The position numbers were made by a program, and so were the translations under genes. Of a stretch of DNA of 64,000 nt, positions 18,225 to 27,550 are shown in pieces. Source of the stretch: Nitrobacteraceae bacterium AZCC 1564 (GTDB lineage: Bacteria > Pseudomonadota > Alphaproteobacteria > Rhizobiales > Xanthobacteraceae). The notes beneath the pieces were generated by a model. It was not told the DNA's origin. It worked only from the letters and a program-made list of their open reading frames with translations, and did no database searches. The number at the start of each line of letters is the position of its first letter. Position 1 is the stretch's first letter. The stretch lies in NCBI GenBank assembly GCA_036924835.1, contig JBAGRR010000001.1:2309001-2373000 (forward strand), in the 5' to 3' direction.

Positions 18225-19084
18225 CGAAACCTTTGAAGATCGCCTTCCAGGGCGAGCCCGGAGCCAATTCCCACATCGCGATCGTGGAGGCCTATCCTGA
18301 CGCCACGCCCATGCCGTGCGGCACCTTTGAAGATGCTCTTGCGGCCATCTCGTCGGGCGAAGCTGATCTCGGCATGATTCCAATCGAGAACTCGGTCGCG
18401 GGCCGTGTCGCCGACATTCATCATCTGTTGCCGCAGTCTGGCCTCTTCATCGTCGGTGAATGGTTTCTGCCGGTCCGCCACCAGCTCATGGCGCCGCGCG
18501 GCGCGACACTCGACGACATCAAGACCATCGAGAGCCACGTGCACGCGCTGGGCCAGTGCCGCCGCATCATCCGCAAGCTTGGCGTCAAGCCAATCGTGGC
18601 GGCTGACACGGCGGGCTCGGCCCGTACCGTTGCACAGCGCGCTGACAAGAGCTGCGCCGCCATCGCCTCACGTCTCGCTGCAGATATTTACGACCTCGAT
18701 ATTCTAGCCGAGGACATCGAGGATGAAGCCCACAATACGACGCGGTTCGTGATTCTGGCGCGTGATGAAAAATGGGCCGCTCAGAACTCCGGTCCGCTGG
18801 TGACCACGTTCGTATTTCGCGTCCGAAACCTTCCTGCAGCTCTCTACAAGGCGCTTGGCGGCTTCGCCACCAACGGCGTCAACATGACCAAGCTCGAAAG
18901 CTACATGATCGAGGGCAACTTCTTCGCCACGCAATTCTATGCCGACGTGGATGGCCACCCCCACGACCGCAATCTCGCTTTCGCGATGGAAGAATTGAAG
19001 TTCTTCTCAAAAGAACTTCGCATCGTCGGCGTTTATCCGGCTCACCCATTCCGCATCGCATTCAGCGAAAAGGCGGCGGAGTAA
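18221..19084 (+). CDS. pheA: Prephenate dehydratase with ACT domain
   Basis: 287 residues, a stand-alone dehydratase without chorismate mutase. The N-terminal catalytic part begins [15 protein letters not shown] and contains the catalytic TRF motif at residues 174-176 (NTTRFVIL). A C-terminal ACT domain (from about residue 195, [20 protein letters not shown]) should bind phenylalanine for feedback control. It converts prephenate to phenylpyruvate. The ATG overlaps the kdsB stop. It is convergent with the flavin monooxygenase gene, only 3 bp between stops. Confidence 0.95.
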   Translation: MTKPLKIAFQGEPGANSHIAIVEAYPDATPMPCGTFEDALAAISSGEADLGMIPIENSVAGRVADIHHLLPQSGLFIVGEWFLPVRHQLMAPRGATLDDIKTIESHVHALGQCRRIIRKLGVKPIVAADTAGSARTVAQRADKSCAAIASRLAADIYDLDILAEDIEDEAHNTTRFVILARDEKWAAQNSGPLVTTFVFRVRNLPAALYKALGGFATNGVNMTKLESYMIEGNFFATQFYADVDGHPHDRNLAFAMEELKFFSKELRIVGVYPAHPFRIAFSEKAAE

Positions 19085-19087
19085 AAA

Positions 19088-20107
19088 TTAAGCCGCCGCC
19101 CGTTTTCCGAGCTTAAATGCGTCCGCCAGCAGGCTGTACGAGCGTTTGCGTGCGTCATGGTCAAAGACCGCCGTGATCACCATGACCTCATCGGCTTCGC
19201 TTGCTGCGATCAACGGTGAGATTTTCTGCATCACCGTCTGTGGACTGCCCACAAACAGGCGTGCGCGGTTGCGCGCGATGTGCGCCCGCTCTGCGTCGCT
19301 GTAGGGATAAGCCAGTGCCTCTTCGATACTCGGCAGCGGGCGATACTGACCGCGATCACGCAACAGCCGGTTGAGATCTGCCGATACAGCCAGCTGTTCG
19401 GCTTCTTCGTCGGTCGGCGCCATGATGACTGCAATGGCAAGAATGCTGTGCGGCTTGTCGCGCCAGCGCGACGGCTTGAAGTGCGCGCGATACCACGTCA
19501 TTGCATCAGCGGCATCGTGAGATGCAAAATGATGCGCGAACGCGAATCCCATGCCGATCTGCGCCGACAATTGCGCGCTGTAATCGCTTGATCCGAGCAA
19601 CCAGATAGGCGGCAGCGGCGCATCGTTCGGCATCGCGACCACGCTGTTATAGGGATGGCCCTCCGGAAACTCCCGGGTCTCCCACAGCGTCAGCTCGATG
19701 AGTCGCTCGAGAAAGTCATCTCCATCGCGCCCGTCGAACCTGCGGCGCAGCGCATGAATAGTGGCATGGTCCGTGCCCGGAGCGCGGCCGAGCCCAAGGT
19801 CGATACGCCCTGGAAACAACGCTTCCAGCATCTTGAAACGCTCTGCCACTATGAGCGGTGCGTGATTGGGCAACATCACTCCCCCGGATCCGACACGGAT
19901 GCGCTGGGTCGCGGCTGCAATCCGCCCAATCATGATGTCGGGCGCCGGACTCGCGACCGACGCCAGATTGTGATGTTCCGCCAGCCAGTAGCGTGTGTAG
20001 CCAAGCTGATCGGCATGTTGCGCCAGATCGATGCTGTTGCGCAGCGCGGCAGACGGCTTGGTAGCCGTGGTGACCACTGAAAGGTCGAGGATGGACAATG
20101 GAATCAT
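19088..20107 (-). CDS. LLM-class (luciferase-like) flavin-dependent oxidoreductase
   Basis: 339 residues. The beginning (MIPLSILDLSVVTTATKPSAA, then YTRYWLAEHHN) and the GSGGVMLPNHAPL segment near residue 75 are typical of the MsnO8/YhbW-like subgroup of bacterial-luciferase-like proteins. LGRAPGTDHATIHALRR also fits. It probably uses FMN or F420-like flavin; the substrate cannot be read from sequence. It is convergent with pheA and its start faces the metF upstream region. Function beyond the family is unknown. Confidence 0.88.
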   Translation of the reverse strand: MIPLSILDLSVVTTATKPSAALRNSIDLAQHADQLGYTRYWLAEHHNLASVASPAPDIMIGRIAAATQRIRVGSGGVMLPNHAPLIVAERFKMLEALFPGRIDLGLGRAPGTDHATIHALRRRFDGRDGDDFLERLIELTLWETREFPEGHPYNSVVAMPNDAPLPPIWLLGSSDYSAQLSAQIGMGFAFAHHFASHDAADAMTWYRAHFKPSRWRDKPHSILAIAVIMAPTDEEAEQLAVSADLNRLLRDRGQYRPLPSIEEALAYPYSDAERAHIARNRARLFVGSPQTVMQKISPLIAASEADEVMVITAVFDHDARKRSYSLLADAFKLGKRAAA

Positions 20108-20498
20108 GAGACCAGGCTAATGGCCGGCACGTTGTGAACAAGAGGGCCACCAATCGCAGTGCCCATGCCTTCCCTGGCGCCCCTCTAGGGTGGGCAGAAC
20201 TCCATAATCAGGCAAATCTTCCAAAAATCCCAACAAAATCGTCCGTTTGCGCTGATGAAACGCGAGTCTTTCGTGAGAATTTGGCGATTCTCGAGGCATT
20301 TCCGCCTCTTTCATTCTGCCCATTAGCCTCGTATATCGGAAGTATTATTGGCCCATATCGGGCAAAGTGGGCAATTTCCCATAGTCAATAAGGCTCTGGT
20401 GGGCTGTTTAACACCCTCTCTTTCATCTATTTTAGCGCTCTACCCAAGGACTGCGGCACCAACCGAAGTGCCAGACTTTAGATGTGGAGTCTTCTAGC
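20108..20498. promoter_or_regulatory. Divergent upstream region of metF and the LLM oxidoreductase
   Basis: This stretch of about 390 bp holds no convincing ORF. Visible structures are GGGCAGAA near 20192 with its inverted match TTCTGCCC near 20314, the small palindrome GCCCATATCGGGC near 20351, and a hairpin GAGAAT/ATTCTC near 20275-20292. None matches a known SAM, SAH or cobalamin riboswitch that I can recognise. Promoters for both flanking genes should lie here. Confidence 0.45.
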
Positions 20499-21401
20499 GT
20501 GACCAGCGAAACCCCTAGCGCACAGACGCAAAAGCTCCCGACTATCTCCTTTGAATTCTTCCCGCCGAAGACGGAGGAAATGGAACGCAATCTGTGGGAG
20601 GTCATCAGCCGGCTTGCGCCACTGACGCCGAACTTTGTCTCCGTCACCTATGGCGCAGGCGGATCGACCCGCGAACGGACCCACGCCACCATTGCACGCA
20701 TTCTCTCTGAGACGAACCTGACGCCAGCAGCTCACCTGACCTGCGTCGATGCGACCTGCGCGGACGTGGATGATGTCGTTGCACGCTATTACGAGGTCGG
20801 CGTCCGTCACATCGTCGCCCTGCGTGGCGATCCGCCGAACGGAATCGGCACTGCCTATAAGGCTCACCCGCAAGGTTACCAGACGTCGGCCGATCTCGTC
20901 GCCGCGATCAAGCGCAACCACAGCGACGTGGAGATCAGCGTTTCAGCCTACCCGGAGAAGCATCCGGAGAGCACCAATCTCGATGCTGACATCGACGTCC
21001 TGAAAGCCAAGGTTGGCGCTGGCGCAACACGCGCGATTACACAGTTCTTCTTCGATAATGACCTCTATTTCCGCTATCTCGATCGCGTCCGGGCGGCGGG
21101 CATCACGATTCCCATCGTGCCGGGCATTTTGCCTGTGCAGAATTTCAAGCTGGCGAGCAACTTCGCCAAGCGCGCGGGCGCATCCCTTCCGGATTGGCTC
21201 GCCAAGAAATTCGAAGGCCTCGATGACGACGCAGATACCCGCCGCCTCGTGGCAGCGACGGTTGCCGCCGAGCAAGTGCAAAACCTCTCGGCACGCGGCG
21301 TCGAGAATTTCCATTTCTACACGATGAACCGCGCGGATCTCGTATTCGCCATCAGCCACCTGCTCGGCATTCGCCCAAACGGCGCCCAGAAAGCAGCTTG
21401 A
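20499..21401 (+). CDS. metF: 5,10-methylenetetrahydrofolate reductase
   Basis: About 300 residues from the GTG at 20499, which has GGAG ten bases upstream; a GTG at 20484 in the same frame would add five residues. The motifs ISFEFFPPKT, FVSVTYGAGGSTRERT, HLTCVDATC and VALRGDPP are those of MetF, a TIM-barrel FAD enzyme that makes 5-methyl-THF. It is followed after 3 bp by metH, which consumes that product, so the pair forms a methionine-synthesis operon. Confidence 0.95.
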   Translation: MTSETPSAQTQKLPTISFEFFPPKTEEMERNLWEVISRLAPLTPNFVSVTYGAGGSTRERTHATIARILSETNLTPAAHLTCVDATCADVDDVVARYYEVGVRHIVALRGDPPNGIGTAYKAHPQGYQTSADLVAAIKRNHSDVEISVSAYPEKHPESTNLDADIDVLKAKVGAGATRAITQFFFDNDLYFRYLDRVRAAGITIPIVPGILPVQNFKLASNFAKRAGASLPDWLAKKFEGLDDDADTRRLVAATVAAEQVQNLSARGVENFHFYTMNRADLVFAISHLLGIRPNGAQKAA

Positions 21402-21404
21402 TCT

Positions 21405-24400
21405 ATGACCCAGAAGACATCCTCGCAGGCAGACCTTTTCCGTGCGCGCGCGCGCGAGCGTATCCTTGTGCTCGACGGCGCGATGGGCACCATGATCCAG
21501 GGCTTGCAGTTTGATGAAGCGGCCTTTCGTGGTGAGCGCTTCAAGGATTTCCATCGCGACGTCCGTGGCAACAACGATCTGCTCATCCTCACCCAGCCCA
21601 AAGCCATCGAGGATATCCATTACGCTTACCTGCGGGCAGGTGCCGACATCGTCGCCACCAACACATTCTCTTCCACATCGATTGCGCAGGCCGACTACGA
21701 GATGGCCGATATCGCCTACGAGATGAATCTCGAAGGCGCCAAGCTTGCCCGCAACGCCGCCAACCGTGCCACAGCGGAGGACGGCAAACCGCGTTTCGTC
21801 GCTGGCGCGCTGGGACCGACCAACCGCACGGCATCGATTTCGCCGGATGTTGCCAATCCCGGTTATCGCGCAGTCACATTTGATGATTTGCGCATCGCCT
21901 ATAGCGAACAGATCAACGGCTTGCTGGATGGCGGGGCGGACCTGCTGCTGGTCGAAACCATTTTCGACACGCTTAACGCAAAGGCTGCTTTGTACGCGAT
22001 CGCGGAAATTTCCGAGGCGCGCGGCATTTATGTGCCGGTCATGATCTCAGGCACGATCACTGACAAATCAGGTCGCCTGCTATCCGGCCAGTTGCCCGAA
22101 GCGTTCTGGTATTCGGTACAGCATGCTTCACCCATCACGATTGGCTTCAACTGCGCGCTCGGCGCAGAAGATTTGCGTGCCCATATCGCCGATATTGGTC
22201 GTGTCGCGAATACCCTCGTCTGCGCATACCCGAACGCAGGCCTGCCGAACGAGTTCGGCCAGTATGACGAAACCCCCGAATATATGGCGCGGCTTGTCGG
22301 CGAGTTTGCCCAAGCGGGGCTCGTCAACGTCGTCGGCGGCTGCTGCGGCACCACGCCGGATCACATCGCGGCAATCGCTGCTGCCGTCGCGCCTCATAAG
22401 CCGCGCGTTGTGCCGGAGATCGAGCCACTCCTGCGCCTCTCTGGTCTCGAGCCGTTCTCGCTCACATCGGATATTCCGTTTGTCAACGTCGGCGAACGCA
22501 CCAATGTGACAGGCTCGGCCCGCTTCCGCAAACTCATCAAGAATGCCGATTATACCGCCGCACTTCAGGTCGCCCGCGATCAGGTCGAGAACGGTGCTCA
22601 GGTCATCGACGTCAACATGGACGAAGGCCTGCTCGACTCCAAGCAGGCGATGATCGACTTCCTCAATCTCGTCGCCGCCGAGCCCGACATTGCCCGTGTG
22701 CCGGTGATGATCGATTCGTCGAAATTCGACGTCATCGAAGCTGGCCTCAAGTGCGTTCAGGGTAAGCCGATCGTAAACTCGATCTCGCTCAAGGAAGGCG
22801 AGGAAAAATTCATCCACGAGGCAACCGTCGCGCGACGTCACGGCGCGGCTGTCGTCGTCATGGCGTTCGACGAAACCGGCCAGGCCGACACGTATGAACG
22901 CAAAATCACGATCTGCAAACGCGCCTACGAGCTCCTGGTCGAAAAACTCGATTTTCCACCGCAGGACATCATCTTCGATCCCAATATATTCGCGATCGCA
23001 ACGGGCCTCGAAGAGCATAACAATTACGGCGTCGACTTCATTGAGGCTACGCGGTGGATTCGTCAAAACCTGCCGCATGCGCATATTTCCGGCGGCGTGT
23101 CGAACTTGTCGTTCTCATTCCGCGGCAACGAACCGGTGCGCGAAGCCATGCACTCGGTGTTCCTGTATCATGCCATCAAGGCTGGCATGGACATGGGCAT
23201 CGTCAATGCCGGGCAGATGGTCATCTACGACGACATCGATCCCGAACTGCGGCAGGTTTGCGAAGACGTTATTCTCAATCGGGATCCCGGTGCATCGGAG
23301 CGATTGCTGGCGTTGGCGGAAAAATTCCGCGGCCAGGAAAAGCAGACCAAAGAAGCCGACCTTGCCTGGCGCGAATGGCCGGTCGAGCAGCGGCTCTCTC
23401 ACGCTCTGGTCAATGGCATCACGGAATTTATCGAGGTCGACACCGAAGCTGCGCGCCTTACAGCCGATCGGCCACTTTCGGTGATTGAAGGCCCGCTGAT
23501 GGCCGGCATGAACATTGTCGGCGACTTGTTCGGCGATGGCAAAATGTTCCTGCCGCAGGTAGTGAAGTCCGCCCGCGTCATGAAGCAGGCAGTCGCCTAT
23601 CTGATGCCGTTTATGGAAGAAGAGAAAGCCCGAAACCAGGCAAATGGCGCTTCCGGTGACGGTCGCAACTCGGCTGGCAAGATCGTGCTCGCCACCGTCA
23701 AGGGCGACGTTCACGATATCGGCAAGAACATCGTCGGCATCGTGCTCCAGTGCAACAACTTCGAGGTGGTCGATCTCGGCGTGATGGTGCCTGCCGCCAA
23801 GATCATTGATACAGCAAAGGCCGAGCAGGCCGACATCATAGGCCTGTCGGGACTGATCACGCCGTCGCTTGACGAAATGGTGTTCCTCGCATCCGAACTC
23901 GAACGCCAGGGGCTCGATATTCCGCTGCTGATCGGCGGCGCCACTACCAGCCGGGTCCACACCGCGGTGAAAATTGATCCGGCTTACAAGCGCGGACCTG
24001 TCGTGCACGTCAACGACGCCAGCCGCGCGGTGGGTGTCGCTTCATCGCTGTTGTCCCTCGATAGGCGCATCGAATACGCACGCGAGATTCGCGCCGACTA
24101 TGCCAAGATTTCTTCGGCGCACCTGCGCGCACAGCAGGACAAGAAGCGACTGAAGCTGCAGGACGCACGCAACAACGCCTTCAAGATCGACTGGTCGCAG
24201 ACCAAGCCGACCAAGCCCGCTTTCTTCGGCATCAAGAGCTTCACCGATTATTCATTGGCAGAACTCGTCGAATACATCGACTGGACGCCGTTCTTTCAGA
24301 CCTGGGAATTGGCCGGACGTTTCCCTGCCATTCTTGACGATCCAAAGGTCGGCGAAGCCGCTCGCGCGCTCTATGACGACGCCCGCAAGATGCTCGACCG

Positions 24401-25247
24401 AATCGTCAAGGAGAACTGGTTCAAGGCAAGCGCTGCGATCGGCTTTTGGCCCGCCAATGCCGAGGGCGACGATATCGTTCTCTATGCCGACGAGTCTCGC
24501 AAGACCCCGATCGCGACGCTGCACACGTTGCGTCAGCAGCTCGAGAAGCGCGAGGGCCGCTTTAACGCAGCGCTCTCGGACTTCATCGCGCCTCAGGCCA
24601 GCGGCGTTCCTGATTATATCGGCATGTTTGTCGTAACGGCCGGCATTGGCGAAGACATCATCGCGGACCGCTTCAAGAACGCCAATGACGACTACTCGTC
24701 GATCCTCGTGAAGGCACTGGCGGATCGTCTCGCCGAGGCTTTTGCCGAGCGCATGCACGAACGCGTGCGCAAGGAGTTCTGGGGTTACGCACCGGATGAG
24801 GCGCTTTCGAGTGATCAGTTGATCCTCGAGCAATACCAAGGCATCCGGCCAGCGCCGGGCTATCCCGCGCAACCTGATCATACGGAGAAGGCAACGCTAT
24901 TCCGTCTGCTGGATGCAGAACGAACGGCAGGCGTGAAGCTCACCGAGAGCTATGCGATGTGGCCCGGCTCATCAGTCTCAGGTCTCTATTTCAGCCATCC
25001 GCAGAGCTATTACTTCGGTGTGGGCAAGATCGAGCGCGATCAGGTGGAGGATTATGCCGCGCGCAAGGAGCTTTCCGCCGAAGAGATCGAACGCTGGCTC
25101 GCGCCGATTCTGAATTACATTCCGACTGCAAACTCCAACACGCCACCGAAGGCAGAAGATGTAACCGCTGACACAGCATCGCATCCCCCCGGCTGTAACT
25201 GCGCGTTCCATCTGCAATATCGGAAGAAAGCGGCCCAAGCCGGCTAG
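21405..25247 (+). CDS. metH: Cobalamin-dependent methionine synthase
   Basis: 1280 residues, full length. The order is a homocysteine-binding barrel with zinc cysteines in GFNCALG (~250) and [11 protein letters not shown] (~313); a pterin-binding domain starting near [15 protein letters not shown] (~360); a cobalamin domain with [11 protein letters not shown] near 768 (the His is the Co ligand); and a C-terminal AdoMet reactivation domain (~920 on, with [17 protein letters not shown]). It methylates homocysteine using 5-methyl-THF supplied by MetF. Its TAG stop lies in the CTAG that forms the left edge of a palindromic element. No MetE is seen in this window. Confidence 0.97.
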   Translation: MTQKTSSQADLFRARARERILVLDGAMGTMIQGLQFDEAAFRGERFKDFHRDVRGNNDLLILTQPKAIEDIHYAYLRAGADIVATNTFSSTSIAQADYEMADIAYEMNLEGAKLARNAANRATAEDGKPRFVAGALGPTNRTASISPDVANPGYRAVTFDDLRIAYSEQINGLLDGGADLLLVETIFDTLNAKAALYAIAEISEARGIYVPVMISGTITDKSGRLLSGQLPEAFWYSVQHASPITIGFNCALGAEDLRAHIADIGRVANTLVCAYPNAGLPNEFGQYDETPEYMARLVGEFAQAGLVNVVGGCCGTTPDHIAAIAAAVAPHKPRVVPEIEPLLRLSGLEPFSLTSDIPFVNVGERTNVTGSARFRKLIKNADYTAALQVARDQVENGAQVIDVNMDEGLLDSKQAMIDFLNLVAAEPDIARVPVMIDSSKFDVIEAGLKCVQGKPIVNSISLKEGEEKFIHEATVARRHGAAVVVMAFDETGQADTYERKITICKRAYELLVEKLDFPPQDIIFDPNIFAIATGLEEHNNYGVDFIEATRWIRQNLPHAHISGGVSNLSFSFRGNEPVREAMHSVFLYHAIKAGMDMGIVNAGQMVIYDDIDPELRQVCEDVILNRDPGASERLLALAEKFRGQEKQTKEADLAWREWPVEQRLSHALVNGITEFIEVDTEAARLTADRPLSVIEGPLMAGMNIVGDLFGDGKMFLPQVVKSARVMKQAVAYLMPFMEEEKARNQANGASGDGRNSAGKIVLATVKGDVHDIGKNIVGIVLQCNNFEVVDLGVMVPAAKIIDTAKAEQADIIGLSGLITPSLDEMVFLASELERQGLDIPLLIGGATTSRVHTAVKIDPAYKRGPVVHVNDASRAVGVASSLLSLDRRIEYAREIRADYAKISSAHLRAQQDKKRLKLQDARNNAFKIDWSQTKPTKPAFFGIKSFTDYSLAELVEYIDWTPFFQTWELAGRFPAILDDPKVGEAARALYDDARKMLDRIVKENWFKASAAIGFWPANAEGDDIVLYADESRKTPIATLHTLRQQLEKREGRFNAALSDFIAPQASGVPDYIGMFVVTAGIGEDIIADRFKNANDDYSSILVKALADRLAEAFAERMHERVRKEFWGYAPDEALSSDQLILEQYQGIRPAPGYPAQPDHTEKATLFRLLDAERTAGVKLTESYAMWPGSSVSGLYFSHPQSYYFGVGKIERDQVEDYAARKELSAEEIERWLAPILNYIPTANSNTPPKAEDVTADTASHPPGCNCAFHLQYRKKAAQAG

Positions 25248-25282
25248 TGCGCTGGGTTTGACGTTCGGTACCAGTATTGCGG

Positions 25283-25357
25283 CTAGTGTCCCGTCTCCGA
25301 ATCACCGACCGGTTTGCAGCGCGCTCACACGGTTATTTGGAGACGAAAGGACACTAG
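25283..25357. repeat. Palindromic unit C2, nested
   Basis: 75 bp from CTAG to CTAG. The outer arm is CTAGTGTCC/GGACACTAG and the inner arm CGTCTCC/GGAGACG with further pairing towards the loop. It sits inside the loop of C1. Confidence 0.85.
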
Positions 25358-25370
25358 CAAAATCAAAATG

Positions 25371-25450
25371 CTAGCGTGGCTTCTGTCTCGCAATCGCCGA
25401 TAAGAGAGCAGCCGCAAGACAGGGTCGGCAATTGCGAGACGCCACGCTGG
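25371..25450. repeat. Palindromic unit C3, nested
   Basis: 80 bp. The outer arm is CTAGCGTGGC/GCCACGCTGG and the inner arm GTCTCGCAAT/ATTGCGAGAC, with extra pairing CGCCGA/TCGGCA. It also lies in the C1 loop, 13 bp after C2. Confidence 0.85.
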
Positions 25451-25501
25451 TCCTCAGTACGAACGTCAAATCCAAAAAGCGCACTAGCTTTCATCGAGTT
25501 G

Positions 25502-25578
25502 CTCGTGTCCCTTCTGGTTCTAACGTTCGCAAACGTGAGTGCTGTAAAGTGATGCGAACGTTAGAAACGGGACATTAG
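25502..25578. repeat. Palindromic unit C4 (type VI)
   Basis: 77 bp with outer arm GTGTCCC/GGGACA (right end ATTAG) and inner arm GGTTCTAACGTTCGC/GCGAACGTTAGAA. It follows C1 after 14 bp; the same V-VI order occurs at 63058-63224. Confidence 0.85.
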
Positions 25579-25792
25579 ACTAGTTGCGACAGCCGCACTG
25601 TCTCAAGACGAGAACCCGAATGTTTGCTGCGCGTTAGCAGCAGGCGACAGCAAGTCATGCCGAGTCGCAGAAAGCGGAACTCGATGCTTCACGCGTGTTT
25701 GAAGACACATCGGACGGAACAAGGAACGGTGGTCGGCGCGCTGTGTTGAAGGGGACGCGTCTATTTCGTCCCTCAAAATATGGAGTTCAACA
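25579..25792. promoter_or_regulatory. Upstream region of the Gly/Tyr-rich exported protein
   Basis: No ORF is supported here. A hairpin GGGGACG/CGTCCCT at 25751-25773 lies just upstream of the ribosome-binding site (GGAG near 25782). The promoter is not identifiable by eye. Confidence 0.4.
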
Positions 25793-26377
25793 ATGAAAAA
25801 GGTGACATTGCTCGCCGCAGCAGCAGCTGTGAGTGCATTGGTCGCGACCCCGGTCATGGCACGGGACAATGTGAGGTCTCAATCAGGGGCCCACATGAAG
25901 AGCGCGAAACATCAAGCACGGATGCAGAACCGCGCGATGTATCGTGACCGCACGGCCTATCGTCAAAACAATTGGGATCGGCGTGACGCCGGCTTCGGGC
26001 CGGGAGCGGTTGCCGGCGGAATTGTTGGCGGCGCAATCGGCACAGCCGGCGCAGTTACGGCTGGCGCTTTGAACACTGCAGGAGCGATTGCCACCGCTCC
26101 GTTCGGCGGCCCGTACTATAACAACATCTATTACAATCGAGGTCCCTATTATGGTGACGCGGGCTGGCGCGGATCTTATGCATCCGCAGACACTATGGGT
26201 TGGGATGACTCGGGTTACGGCTATGCCGGGTACGATAACCCGGGCTACGGCTCTGCCGCATACGATTACAACGGCGTCGCAATTCCTGGCGCGTCCAGCT
26301 TTGACGCACGGAACGGTTTTACATGCCGCCCGGGTAGTGTGACCAAGATGGGCAACCAACGCGTGATCTGTCAGTAA
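25793..26377 (+). CDS. Exported Gly/Tyr-rich protein of unknown function
   Basis: 194 residues, start supported by GGAG seven bases upstream. The N-terminus MKKVTLLAAAAAVSALVATP followed by VMA is a Sec signal peptide. The mature protein is basic near the start (RSQSGAHMKSAKHQARMQNR), then has a Gly/Ala-rich hydrophobic stretch (about residues 65-105, AVAGGIVGGAIGTAGAV) and a low-complexity Tyr/Gly/Asn region. It ends with FTCRPGSVTKMGNQRVICQ, whose two cysteines could pair. Similar small proteins are common in Bradyrhizobium relatives. It is probably periplasmic or surface; no function can be assigned. A strong terminator follows. Confidence 0.8.
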   Translation: MKKVTLLAAAAAVSALVATPVMARDNVRSQSGAHMKSAKHQARMQNRAMYRDRTAYRQNNWDRRDAGFGPGAVAGGIVGGAIGTAGAVTAGALNTAGAIATAPFGGPYYNNIYYNRGPYYGDAGWRGSYASADTMGWDDSGYGYAGYDNPGYGSAAYDYNGVAIPGASSFDARNGFTCRPGSVTKMGNQRVICQ

Positions 26378-26417
26378 TGAACTGATCGAAGTTCATTCTG
26401 AGCCAATAGAAAATACG

Positions 26418-26453
26418 AATGGCGGCTGCACTTACCAGCCGCCATTTTGTTTT
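26418..26453 (+). terminator. Rho-independent terminator
   Basis: AATGGCGGCTG and CAGCCGCCATT form an 11 bp stem with a 7-base loop, followed by TTGTTTT. It lies 41 bp after the stop of the exported Gly/Tyr-rich protein. Confidence 0.85.
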
Positions 26454-26522
26454 CGCTGCTTGGATTGAGCCGTAGGGCTATGGCCACCCGCAGGAACGAG
26501 GAAACGCGTCAGACCTTCGATA

Positions 26523-27233
26523 TCAGCCGAGAAAGTTGACCCCGCCCGTGGCAAGATCATGCATCGCCCCTGCGATGCGTAATTGACCGGCTGTAACGAG
26601 ACTTTTCAACGTCGAGCTTTTTGCAGTGAGTGCAGCAATGGCCATCGCCACATTGGCCTCTGCGACGGCTTGAACGAAAGTGGCATTCTTCGAGGTCCGA
26701 TCCCCTGTCGTTTTACTGGCCGCGACTGCGGGTCTGATGTTCGCAAGTGTGGCCGTTAGATTGCCCAGCTTGACATTATCGACAGCGCCCTTGATCGCTC
26801 CACAATCGCTATGGCCGAGCACCACAATGGCTCGCGCACCAGCAACTTTGGCGGCGTATTCCAAGCTTCCAATGATATCAGTGTTGACAAAATTTCCCGC
26901 TACCCGCGCGCAGAAAACATCTCCAATGCGCTGATCGAAAATCAGCTCCGGCGGCACTCGGGAATCCATGCAGCCGACGATGGCCGCAAACGGAGCTTGC
27001 GATTTCGACGTCTCCTTGACTTGCTGCATGTGATTGCAATTGATCGTCTTGCCGCTCACGAAGCGGCCGTTTCCAGTCTTGAGGCGCTCAATTGCCTCAT
27101 CGGGAGCGATGGCGCGTTGCCGATCAGCCGTCATGACGGCGCATTCCGCAGGCTCAGCGCGCGCGCCAGTCGTGACGAGACTCGAAAATAACGCGAGCGA
27201 TGTACAACTGCAGAACGAGCGGCGGCTCAGCAT
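26523..27233 (-). CDS. Beta-class carbonic anhydrase with Tat signal
   Basis: 236 residues from the ATG at 27233, which has GAAGGGA upstream; the frame extends to 27290 but without a good start. The N-terminus MLSRRSFCSCTSLALFSSLV is a twin-arginine signal peptide ending near ARA. The catalytic core has the zinc Cys and the Asp-Arg pair in VGCMDSRVPPE and the other zinc ligands in GHSDCGA. It interconverts CO2 and bicarbonate, here probably in the periplasm. No transporter or partner gene is adjacent. Confidence 0.9.
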   Translation of the reverse strand: MLSRRSFCSCTSLALFSSLVTTGARAEPAECAVMTADRQRAIAPDEAIERLKTGNGRFVSGKTINCNHMQQVKETSKSQAPFAAIVGCMDSRVPPELIFDQRIGDVFCARVAGNFVNTDIIGSLEYAAKVAGARAIVVLGHSDCGAIKGAVDNVKLGNLTATLANIRPAVAASKTTGDRTSKNATFVQAVAEANVAMAIAALTAKSSTLKSLVTAGQLRIAGAMHDLATGGVNFLG

Positions 27234-27381
27234 CTCGAAATTCCCTTCATCGACTGAAATGGATACCGCGGAAAAAGCTAAGCCGAACAAACGGCAGCAT
27301 AACTCATCGCAACGCTTGAGGTCGATCTATCAGACGACTGTAAAGAATAGCCAAACAGAACCGCGAGAATTTCGCGCGGCT

Positions 27382-27459
27382 CTAGTGTGGTGGTTCAGAA
27401 GTTCGCTCGATCTTTCCAGCGAGTCCTTCCAGCGAACTTCTGAACTTAAACCACACTAG
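27382..27459. repeat. Palindromic unit D1 (type I)
   Basis: 78 bp from CTAG to CTAG, nearly identical in its arms to B1 (CTAGTGTGGTGGTTCAGAAG and the matching right arm). The A-rich bulge CTTAAA is on the right arm. Confidence 0.93.
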
Positions 27460-27472
27460 AATCATAAAGTTA

Positions 27473-27548
27473 CTAGTGTCCCCTCGAATTCAAAGTTCGC
27501 TACAGAGCGCGCTGCACGATGAGGCGAACTTTGGATTCGGGATACTAG
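27473..27548. repeat. Palindromic unit D2 (type IV)
   Basis: 76 bp with left end CTAGTGTCC, inner arm GAATTCAAAGTTCGC/GCGAACTTTGGATTC and right end GATACTAG. It ends 2 bp from the glpK stop codon and may double as a transcription-stopping hairpin. Confidence 0.9.
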
Positions 27549-27550
27549 CA

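Larger units (their letters stand above)
25244..25487. repeat. Palindromic unit C1 (type V), split by nested units
   Basis: The left arm, CTAGTGCGC then GGTTTGACGTTCG at 25244-25282, pairs with the right arm CGAACGTCAAATCC then GCGCACTAG at 25459-25487. Between them lie two complete palindromes (C2 and C3), so the original loop has been opened. An uninterrupted type V unit exists at 63058-63136. Confidence 0.85.

Noticed and set aside
20240..20300. SAM-II-like riboswitch (GCGCTGATGAAACGCG).
   Set aside because: The stem is too short and the conserved downstream pseudoknot part is not present.
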